Source: Pleurotus djamor (taxonomy: Eukaryota; Basidiomycota; Agaricomycetes; Agaricales; Pleurotaceae). Taken from it: a DNA stretch of 28,337 bases. Both the position numbers and the translations under genes were made by a program. How positions within the stretch are numbered: the stretch's first letter is position 1; the number at the start of each line of letters is the position of its first letter. Of the stretch, positions 10,812 to 19,698 are shown piece after piece. The DNA is taken from positions 1 through 28,337 of the forward strand of contig JAPEVF010000594.1 of assembly GCA_029747585.1 (NCBI GenBank), read 5' to 3'. The notes beneath the pieces were generated by a model, which saw only the letters and a program-made list of their open reading frames with translations, had not been told where the DNA came from and searched no databases.

Positions 10812-11522
10812 CTAATGGACAAACGTCAGGAAGCACTTTGCATTCGACAAGTGGCGTACATACGCTTCGACAAGCTCCCAAACCCTTCCAAGTTCATCCG
10901 CGTGGATGTCTAATGGCGCCATCTCCTCCATCGAATGCTTGACAACGAGGATGGGCCCGTACCATATGACCTCTTTCATTCTTCGACCGCGTTGCTCTTC
11001 TTCCCTGTTGTAAAAGATGTTTGCCACGGCGGCATTACGCTTCTCTGGAGGCGAGCTGAAGGAATCCCTCTTCTGGCTCTGCGAAGCATAGAAAATGGTG
11101 TATGCTTCGCCCTCTTCAAGCTCTTCTTCGTCTGTGCTGGACGACACATGATCGTCCTCGTTCGCGCTCACGGACGGAACCCGAATAGTAATCCTATCCT
11201 CCCCCTTCTGCTTCATCCCTCTGGGCATCCAACACTCGACGAACAAATTATCGATTGTCATGGGAGGCGGTAGCTTATTCCTCTCATTCTGCGGGGCATA
11301 ATGCTTGACATAAGGGATTGGAACAAGGTGCGCTTGTGTACAGTGCGTGCCGTAAAGCACGCTAATACAATGAGGCTAGAAGAAAGGTAACCGAGCATCG
11401 ATGGTCAGTTCTCCCTTCGGCAATAATTAGCCTCGACTCACTTGAGATCTCATCACTTCGGCCGTAGCCTCCACCTCCCTATCTGTTTTATCGGTGACGC
11501 GACGACGATCAAAGCCAGACAT
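10812..11522 (-). CDS. Conserved-looking unknown acidic protein
   Basis: Two exons (11522-11442, 11375-10812) give 214 residues. The first exon (MSGFDRRRVTDKTDREVEAT...) joins in frame through a GTGAGT donor and a TTCTTCTAG acceptor to PHCISVLYGTHCTQ. No signal peptide or membrane segment is seen. The middle carries an acidic patch (SSSTDEEELEEGEAYTIF), then a basic stretch (REEEQRGRRMKEVIWYGPI) and a helical C-terminal end (RVWELVEAYVRHL). I recognise no named domain. The clean splice and the long second exon (188 codons) support a real gene. It is convergent with the CFEM gene, 171 bp apart, and probably cytosolic or nuclear. Confidence 0.72.
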
Positions 11523-12333
11523 TCCTCAGAGAGCTTTTAAGCCTCAATAACCTGGCAGGAGATCGCAAAAATTGTAGAAAATGAACCGAATTCTTGGCTG
11601 TTTTTTTCTCCGCGACGATTCCGCGTTGATTGGGGATAGTAATCTCTTGTCGATGTCGTTTAAAACTCGCTATCTTCTCAACGTCGCGTTAGACGAAATC
11701 GTGAAGAGGCAAGCAAAAGAAGGAGGTCGAGGAGGGGGCCTAGGAATGGGAACAGACAAGAGCCGCACAGGTCCCCGCCCGAGGTCGTGACTCTCGTGGG
11801 TTTTTTCCCAAATGGCTGAGAGGGTCAACTGAATTGGCAGGTAAGGGACAGTGGACTTTTCCACGAGGCGAAGTTAAATTGACTTGTCAGGGACATAGGA
11901 GGTTCCTGTCAGTCACCAAGTCTGTCTTTCCCTAGCTCGGAGGCGCGACGCGGTGTAAGTGCATTGCGATAGCTCCCGGGCACCCCGTTCACCGAGGTTA
12001 TGGGCTTCGAAGGGCATATTAAGCTAAATTACTCCGGATTGACTACTCTACTCGGCGTTCCGAATCAGTGCCTATCGCTCAAGCTCATCATAAAAGATGC
12101 ACTATCACGGGAGGACCAACGCAATTGGGAATGCTGCGGGTGATCTACAAGCTCACTCTCAGTAGCTTTCGAAACTCAATCGAGCATACCAAGCATGAAG
12201 CTCGTAACCTCGTCCCAGTCGTATATTGCAATACTAGTTCTTCGCTCCATGCCATCCATTTGCCAATGTTTACATATATAGCCAACCTAACAAGAAAAGT
12301 CACTCAAGTTCCATACACGCTGATATACTCTCG
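11523..12333. other. Intergenic interval, divergent promoters
   Basis: About 0.8 kb between the start of the unknown gene (-) and the start of the RTA1-like gene (+). One 69-codon ATG frame at 11581-11790 (+) has low-complexity Gly/Arg content and no splice partner. A purine-rich tract runs at about 11717-11752. I see no gene, RNA or repeat that I can support. Confidence 0.45.
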
Positions 12334-13496
12334 ATGGCCGTAGTGATCCCTTGCATTGAGGACGCTTTCGCAGACCCACAGAACGATTTGTGTAACCCAC
12401 TTCGGTACATCACTTCAAATGGCCTAACCGCAGTTGCAATGGGTATGTCCTCTAGTTCACGATTCCTTCATTCAGTCTGAGTCCAGCCTAAAACAGGTCT
12501 ATTCTTCTGCATTGGAACTGCTCAGACATGGCTGGCCGTTAGGTATAGGGTCAAATACATGTTTATCATGGTCATTGGGTGCTTCAGTGAGTTTCGGATC
12601 AATGAACGGTTGTGGTGCGACAACTTACCAAATCCTTTTACATAGCGATGTGTCTGGGTCTTTCCCTTCGTTTTGGTCTACATAACAGTCCCCGTTCAAC
12701 CGGACTTTACATTTCCCAATACCTTTTAGTCGTGTTATCCGTATGCTTGGTCTACCTCCAGCTCCGCCATTTGAGAAAGCTAACATCCTTCCATCAGCCA
12801 TGTGCATTCATTGCCGCCACATACATACTTCTCGGCCGGCTAGTGCGATACGCTGACGGCGATGAATACCTTCCTGTTCGATCCAGCTACATCACAGTCG
12901 TATTTCTATTTTCGGATATCACGACTTTCTTGGTTCAAGCAGCTGGAGGAGGAATTCTCGCCTCGGCAACGACTTCTGAGACGAGCCTGCTCGGCTCTAG
13001 GGTAAGGCTAAGACGTGGTCAAGAGTCATGCAATCATCGCTCACCTTGTCAAACAGGTTCTTCTGGCCGGACTGTCAGGACAGCTACTTTCATATGCGAT
13101 CTTCAGCTTGTTGCTCCTTCTATCCATTTGCGGAGTGTACAACAAGAGACGAGAGGTTTGGCGCCGTGACACTGGCAAAGCGTGGTATAATGACTGGCGT
13201 TCTTTTGCTGCGGCATTGTGGATTAGTTCTACAGGTATTTTGGTACGTGGAGACTCCTCCTCCTCACGACACTTCGGCCGTATATGTGCTGACTACAGAC
13301 TCCTACCCTCTACTAGATGCGCTCCACTTTCCGGGCGGTCGAGCTTTCAGATGGCTATACGAGTCCTCTGGCTACCTCAGAGAGACTATTTTACTGTTTG
13401 GATATCCTTCCTTTGCTGATTGCGACTTCCATATTCATACCGTTCTGGCCTGGCCGACTTGTCGCGTCGACGCCCCCTTGCAAGATCGCCTCTTAA
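12334..13496 (+). CDS. RTA1-like seven-helix membrane protein
   Basis: Six exons (12334-12442, 12497-12586, 12646-12740, 12798-13001, 13057-13242, 13317-13496) give 287 residues. The sequence follows the RTA1 family (Pfam PF04479; yeast RTA1, RSB1 and relatives). Hallmarks are SPCAFIAATYILLGRL (98-113), FLFSDITTFLVQAAGGGI (134-151), LLAGLSGQLLSYAIFS (168-183) and a run combining MRSTFRAVELSDGY with SERLFYCLDILPLL. About seven hydrophobic helices are visible, as usual for these roughly 300-residue proteins. Relatives are linked to lipid-base translocation or resistance to membrane-active compounds; the substrate here is unknown. Two introns (12587-12645 and 12741-12797) have in-frame read-through alternatives, but only the spliced form matches the family. 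The usual acidic residue before the GY..R region is not visible, so that segment is divergent. Confidence 0.93.
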
Positions 13497-14174
13497 GTGA
13501 TTCCATACATGGGCTGTAGATAGTAGCTGAATAGCATACTTTGAAGTGCACATATGTGCTCTTCGTTCCTCCGGAGAGAGAATACGACGTAGACTAGCGC
13601 TAAGAACGTTCTCTTAGTGCGAAGACCTCCTGTAGGTACCCCTGATGCTCCTGTCGCATCTGTTCGAATTTCGGCGCTTCTGGGTGCTTGTCACCTGGTA
13701 TGGACAACCATCTCGTTCCTCAAGGCCTCAGGCCTCATGCGCTCCGGAGAGCTGCGCGTTGCACGGTGCTTAGAGTATGTGCGCAGGATGCATTGTTCAC
13801 GATTGCTAATCACTATCCATCGGCAGGTTTGCGTGGCGAGGATATCCTTGCGACTAAAAGCTAAACCTTTCCGTTCTGCGAATTGCGTTGGCTGCGGCGG
13901 TCCGAGATGACCAATCCCTGTCTAGTCTTCACTCACAGACTTTTTCTGTACCCACCTCGAGGCGAGTTTTGCGCCTCGTCTTACTCAGATGACCCAATCA
14001 ACTTAATAATCAGTGTCGCGTCAAAACCCCTGGAGCTCGCAGTTACTCCCATGGTGTTTGTGTACCGAGAGCCGGTCTATTTAACGACAATGGCCTCACC
14101 TATCAGACATATAGAACAGTCCACGGAAAATTCACTTATCCCTCTCTTCCACCAGCAATTGAACTACTCGAAAT
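13497..14174. other. Intergenic interval upstream of the epimerase
   Basis: A 97-codon open frame at 13617-13910 has no domain and a biased composition. An imperfect inverted repeat centred on AGAACGTTCT lies at about 13596-13620 and could be a transcript-end hairpin of the RTA1-like gene. A pair of AGGCCT hexamers is at 13723-13735. No gene is supported. Confidence 0.45.
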
Positions 14175-15220
14175 ATGAAGGTCATCGTACTCGGGTAAGG
14201 AATTTTCTACGAACACTGTACTCTACTGATCTTATGGCATTACAGTGCTACAGGATTCGTTGGATTCCCCGTTGCGCAAGCTTTGGTTCGCGCTGGGCAT
14301 ATTGTATATGGAACAACTCGCTCTCAGGATAAGGCGAAGAAGCTTGCCGCTGAAGAAAGTACGTCGTTATCTTGAGGCTTTGGTTCTAGGCGCTGACACC
14401 GTCGGACAGTCATCCCCATTGTCACTGAGTCAACGTCGAAGTCATGGCATAACTTGATCCCAACCCTTGACGTTGTAATCGAGGCACTTGGTGGCGGTAT
14501 CGAACTTGCCGAGGCCTCTGCTACGATTTTGAAAGACGTTGGAGAGGCAGCCAAAGCGTTACGACCTGCAGGATCATCCAAGTTGACATTCATATACACT
14601 TCGGGTGCTTGGGTACATGGCGATAACCGTGATGAGGTCGTATCAGACACGACTCCTCTCGGAAACCCCATCCAGCTCACCGCATGGCGCGTTCCCCTCG
14701 AGAAAGCTGTTACCAGTGACCCCACCCTCAATGGTATCGTAATCCGGCCCGCTCTCGTCTATGGACGCTCCGGCTCTATCCTTGCTATTGTTTTCAAGGC
14801 CGCTTTGGAAGGCAAAGTTACCTGGCCAGGCACTTCGGGCGGTAGACTGTCTGCCATTCATACCGATGACCTCGCCGACCTTTATGTCAAAGCGGCGGAA
14901 AAGGCCCCGCTCATCGGGGGATTGACCTTTGATGCTGGGAATGATTTCTCAGAATCCGTTGATGACTTCCTCCAGCGCCTTGTGGAAGTATCTGGGGCCA
15001 AGACACCCTTTGAATATACGAAGCCCTCTAATCGTGAGTAATCTTTGTACACGATCAATTCCGCAGTCTCTGAGCTCTCGCAGTGTTTGAGGTCGCAGTC
15101 GGCACCACCCTGCGCATGCGCCCATATTTGGCTCGATCATTACTAGGATGGTCCCCCAAGAAAGCGGGGCTGGTTGACGGCCTAGAGGTTTACTATGCTG
15201 CGTGGAAAGCGTCGATCTAG
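14175..15220 (+). CDS. NAD(P)-dependent epimerase/dehydratase-like (atypical SDR)
   Basis: Four exons (14175-14194, 14246-14358, 14410-15033, 15084-15220) give 297 residues. The 20-nt first exon splices to create the Rossmann motif GATGFVG (GxxGxxG at 7, 10 and 13) after strand MKVIVL, which fixes the start. TRSQDKAKKL (31-40) fits the NADP-preferring position after beta-2, with Arg32 available for the phosphate. The active-site Ser region is YTSGAWVHGD (107-116), and RPALVYGRSGS matches the extended-SDR 'RP..VYG' element. SAIHTDDLADLYVKA is the later domain motif. The YxxxK tyrosine is missing (VPLEK at 139-143). It is probably a soluble sugar-nucleotide or carbonyl-modifying SDR or a non-catalytic dinucleotide-binding relative; the substrate cannot be told. 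Confidence 0.9.
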
Positions 15221-15456
15221 TTGTATTGCTCAGCGCAGCCTTTATAAACCCACTTTCACTTTGGACCCGCTCTGGTCGTGAGATATTTTTGTCAGATGCA
15301 TATGTCACGAATTCCGGCCCTGGTGGCGGTGTATGGAGATGCAATCACGCAGTCGCTTTCAGTTCCCAAGTTTATTGCGCAGTCTCTTCTTAGACCTGGG
15401 GACGTGGAACGTTGAACGTGGCGTTCTTGACTTGACTCTTTCTCTCTCTAACTACG

Positions 15457-16824
15457 ATGATTATTGACAAGCGGCCGCTACCCGACGATCCCACACCAGC
15501 CGATGCGCCCCCATCCTATGAAGACGCTAGAGGGCCCCTGGCTGGCCCAAGCACCAGTCGCCTGCCTTACAACCCGGATGCCAAATTGCCACCAATACCC
15601 CCTTCCCCAGTTTTCAATAACGATTCCCATCTACCCTCACCGTCGGTGCGATCTCCGAAACTCTCGCCGTCCGTGAAGGGCAAAGGTCGTGCTACTTGGT
15701 TCAACTTTGGTCAAGCATCGCGTCCAGCTCGCGAAGCCAAAGCTACCGTACTTGGATTGGTACGGGACCTCGTGTTATATCATAACACGGATTCTCAGTC
15801 AGCAGTTGGGGTGTTGGAGAGCTGTGCAGATGCGTGTACGGCTTATGATTTGTCGCTTTCGAAGATATTGCAAGAGCGGTCGATCGAAGAGCACACCCCA
15901 CTGTATTGGGCTATTGTCAAACGCCCTCCCGAGGATGGCATTGACGAGAATGCTCAAATACTCGACCTCCTTATCGCTCTACTGAGCTTCGCTTCCCCAC
16001 TGACGCCTCTGACGGTGTCGGAGGTTAGGCTCGCCTGCCTCATCACATCGGACCAAAAACTATTCCAAAGACTACGCCTTTCTCCAGAATTCTCGCCACT
16101 GTCAGGTTCAGATCAAATCATATTGGGAGGTTCGATCCCTCCAGACGAAATTACGGTGGAGGATATGGTTGGAGATGACGCAGCTTTCGCTGTGAACGTC
16201 TGTGTAATTCAGTTCCAGAAGCGGATGCAAGTTTCGAGGGAGATCAAATTGGAGTTTATCGCCCGATGTAAGTATGGCCTCAGTGACTTCATCAGAGACT
16301 TTCGCGCTCATCACTCTTCCCCATAGCACGAATGTGGTGTTTAGCTTTCTTGGTTCTCTCCTCAGATACTACAACCACCAGTGGCCAGTCAGTCAGGTCT
16401 GGTACCTGGTGTGTTTCCCTATCCCTGATGGAACACAGTCCGCCAACATGGGTTGACTCTCGGGTCCTCATACCAGAGCCCACAGACTCTAGCATGGCTT
16501 CGAACACGCCTTTACTCCCTTCTACGCCTGATTCCTCTGTTCCCGATAAACCGCAGAAACCGAAACCTATCATTATCCTTCGACTGAAAAGCGCTTGGGA
16601 GCTTTGCGCAGACAACAGCTCGAGAATCATCGCTGCCTTGGACGATAGCTTGATGGGAACTAGCTTGCAGTATTCGTAAGGCACACATGTTATATCAGGT
16701 CTTCGTCACAGCTCACTTCTTTCTTCGTCAAAGGGGAACATCTTACATTGCACGGGATGGTGTTCTACGCGCCCGTTTTGAAGCCAGTCTCCGAAAGCCA
16801 GAGGCAGAATGTGTCATCTGTTGA
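15457..16824 (+). CDS. Unknown protein with PPxY motif and C-terminal CaaX box
   Basis: Three exons (15457-16267, 16327-16675, 16734-16824) give 416 residues. Residues 1-85 are Pro/Ser-rich and probably disordered, with PPSY (about 19-22), a WW-domain/Rsp5-type docking motif. A helical region (about 90-270) follows, with TVLGLVRDLVLYHN and HTPLYWAIVKRPPEDG that suggest an ankyrin-like or HEAT-like repeat, but this is not certain. After a variable linker comes a compact beta-rich end: IIILRLKSAWELCADNSSRI, then LDDSLMGTSLQYSGTSYI. The last four residues are CVIC, a CaaX prenylation motif with no membrane segment. Exon 3 is only 30 codons but completes this conserved-looking end in frame. Residues in exon 2 from 16327 to about 16470 may contain another short intron. 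It is likely a membrane-tethered adaptor; this is inference. Confidence 0.8.
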
Positions 16825-17027
16825 CAACCTGACATTCTTCGGCACCGTTTATCATTATCCATACACAGCTCTTGCTTTCTTGTTTCTTTTTGTATCTTTT
16901 CGCCTGGGGATAGAAATCTTTTCCATCGCGAACAGCCTGAGGCTAGTAGTCAAGTTTGACATTAAGACAACTCTATTGTTGATCTATGCAATTTGTGTTA
17001 ACGTCGGGCTCCTTGCAAATCCTTGTT

Positions 17028-19379
17028 TTACTTATGTTCTATCTGTCCGAGCTCAACGTCACCCGTTGACACCTCATGTGCACGCGGTGACCCTTCTCCA
17101 GAGCTGGGTGCGCTTTTCTTCTCCCCATCTAATCGGTTTTTCTTCAGAAATTCCTTAGCCTCCATCCGTAACTGGTCTTCGTCCCCTCTGGTCAGCGAAG
17201 TATGCAAGATCATGAAGTAGCTAGTTACCGCTGCGGTTGCAGCGAGGGCTCCGTTCAGGATGAAAACGGTCTGGAAACCTTTGGTGTAACCCTTGTCAAG
17301 GATGTAGTTTGCCGTTTCGGAGGTGATGTTGAGAGATGGAGGCGAAGATAGCAGGGAAGGATTGTCGACGATGGCGGAGACAGTGTCTTGCGGTAGCGAC
17401 AAGGCGTTCATCGAAGCTCGAAGAGAGTTGTTACTAAACCCATGGCTCAGGAAAAACAAAGGGCTAGCGGAATAACAACTTACATTATTGTGGATCCAAC
17501 AGCGAGGGCGAGAGCACCCCCGAGCTGGCGGATAAACTGAAAAAGGTGAGACACATGATGAGGGCGGGAGACGCAAACAGAGGATCCTACATTTCGGAAT
17601 GCTGTGACTACTGACATATCCTTACGAGGAACGCTAGCTTGAGCGGCGACCGTGGTAGTTTGCAATGTCTACGAGGAAAGCTGCCGCTGAGCAAATAAGT
17701 ACGGTTCGTTGACAGATGCTCGCTCACTTGTCCTGCCCCGGTCCCAGCAAGGAGCATGAAAACCACGACTACAGCCTGGGGAGAGGATTGCACCACGGTG
17801 GACAAACAACCGCATCCGATCGCCCACACAGAGAAGCCGAGGTAGATTATTGCCTAACAAATGGGTGGATCCAGTGAAGTGACCTTGGGAGTCTTATGAA
17901 GACAAACCCTATAGCGCCCCGTCCGACTGACGACGACACCCTGAGCATTATGGGACATATATTCAGCTGTCTGGTCAGGCGAGGATGAAAACAAGGCCTC
18001 ACCGAAACCCAGGTCGTAACCATTTGACTGACCAAGACAGGTATCAAAAAGACACCGGCACGGATCGGGGAGAAACCTAGAACGACTTGGAAGTATTGGG
18101 GTAAATAATACAACGAGGAAAAGAATATAAAGCCACTGGTAAAGAGTCAGAATCAGAAAACAAGATGCTCCCGTCCGACTGACTTAAGGAACATCGATAT
18201 GTACACCCCCGAAACTGTCGTAACTTTGAAGATGTACACTGGATACGCGTAAGGCCTCAGCCCGAAGACGTGAGACAGAATTCGCACACTTACTGGGAAC
18301 AATGGGCAGCTTCGCTCCCCTCCACTCCCAGAGGCAAAAGATGATAGCAACGAGCAAACCTGAGAATAACGGCGCCAGTACCACAGGTGATTTCCAGGAA
18401 AAGGTTACACCGCCCTGGTGTTCCATAGTCACAATTCAGATGAGGGGAACGACGAGCTCAAGTGCTCACCCAAATAAGAGGCAGGATGACCAACGTACAC
18501 GCTAGGAGCGTCAACCCCACTCCCATATAGTCGACGACCTTCAGCTTGCTAAGTAAACGAGGAGATAAATATACTACAAAAAGGTTGAGGAGAGCAATCA
18601 TAACCTGCGTATGTTTCCTTCGACGGGTTTCAATGGTAGTACAAAGATGACTACAATGATTGCGGCAAGGGATACGGGTAGAGTCACCCAGAAGCACCAC
18701 TGACGACGATAAAGTCATAAGAAGCAGGTAAAAAGGCAGCAACGTACCCTCCATGAAACCTTTTCTGCTAGGGCACCCCCAATTAAGGGACCAATGCCAT
18801 ACCCAAGGGCGACGACGCCGCCTACGATGCCTTGATATTTTCCACTACGAATTGTCATCAGCTTTATGAAGTTTGGAAGAAATACACCGCAAGAGCTCAC
18901 CGATCTCTGAGACTGACAATATCCGACATGACAATCTGTGCCATGCTAACGATTCCTCCTCCGCCAGCACCAGCAACGCCACGGAAGACGATTAGCTGAA
19001 TGATGCTTCGCGAGAAGCCCGCGATAAGGCTCCCAATCATATACACGGCCATAGCGAGACACAGGGTAGATTTTCGACCGAATATATCACTGAAGCGGCC
19101 ATACAGAGGTTGGAAGCTGGTGGCGGTCAGCAGATACGCAGAGGGAACCCAGGAAACAACGGAACCAGCATTGAAAGCAGCGGAAATGGTGGGCAGAGCA
19201 GTAGCGACGATAACAGAATCTAACGCAGCGACAACGATACAAAGCGCCAGACCGAAGAAGACGGCAATAACTTTTTTGAAGGGTAGTAGGTTGGTTTGGT
19301 CCGTAAGTTTGACTTCATGTCCCCGATGAACATGCTCCTCTGATGGGGATGTCGATGCCAAATCGTCTTGTCCAACCAT
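17028..19379 (-). CDS. DHA2-type MFS multidrug/toxin exporter, 14 helices
   Basis: Twelve exons (19379-18901, 18844-18748, 18699-18605, 18548-18470, 18414-18294, 18238-18184, 18135-18003, 17940-17908, 17853-17728, 17668-17591, 17536-17484, 17433-17028) give 584 residues, all in frame. MFS signatures are clear: LDSVIVATALPTI (54-66, motif D1), SWVPSAYLL (76-84), GRFSDIFGRKS (94-104, motif A) and LGYGIGPLIGGAL (173-185, motif C). Further on are FFSSLYYLPQYFQVVLGFSP, VSRTGRYR and SVVTAFRNFIRQLGGALALA, all typical of the 14-helix drug:H+ antiporter-2 family. The C-terminal tail is cytosolic and charged. It is probably a plasma- or vacuolar-membrane proton antiporter; the substrate is unknown. The start at 19379 is the first ATG of the frame; an upstream GTG codon is not a likely start. 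Stop codons of this gene and the CaaX gene face each other 203 bp apart. Confidence 0.94.
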
Positions 19380-19403
19380 GCTCGACACAAGAGGGGAATG
19401 GAG

Positions 19404-19516
19404 CAGGCCTGAAGGCCTGAAGCTTGGAGGTCCGGTTATAAGGTAATCGAGGGCATAACCGATCGGAGGGTGTGACCGAAAAGTTAAATAAATCAGGCCT
19501 CAGGCCTCAGGGCCTA
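19404..19516. promoter_or_regulatory. Paired AGGCCT motifs upstream of the MFS gene
   Basis: The palindromic hexamer AGGCCT occurs at 19405, 19413, 19495 and 19502, with a near copy (GGGCCT) at 19510. All lie 25-137 nt upstream of the MFS ATG at 19379. The two pairs have 8- and 7-bp periods. A binding site for a transcription factor is an inference; no factor is assigned. Confidence 0.35.
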
Positions 19517-19698
19517 CCCCAGAACTGAGGACGATGGAAAAGCACCAGGAAAAGAAGCGGAAGCGCTTGGGAAGCACACTATATATAGCTATGTACGTAG
19601 ATAGAGATATGCACAACTGGCAGAGAAGCAAGTGAATAGAAAGAGATATACGGTTGTCAAAGAATTGAGTCGTTGTTACTTGAACACTCAGAGATAAA

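Noticed and set aside
11581..11790. 69-residue ATG frame
   Set aside because: Low-complexity Gly/Arg end and position in the promoter interval of a divergent gene; nothing supports translation.
12612..13169. 185-residue single-exon open frame
   Set aside because: It reads through two real introns of the RTA1-like gene; the spliced form matches the family much better.
13617..13910. 97-residue open frame between RTA1 and epimerase genes
   Set aside because: No domain, no convincing promoter or splice partners, and Arg/Cys-rich composition.
16748..17158. 136-residue hydrophobic plus-strand frame
   Set aside because: It overlaps the last exon of the CaaX gene in another frame and the antisense of the MFS tail.
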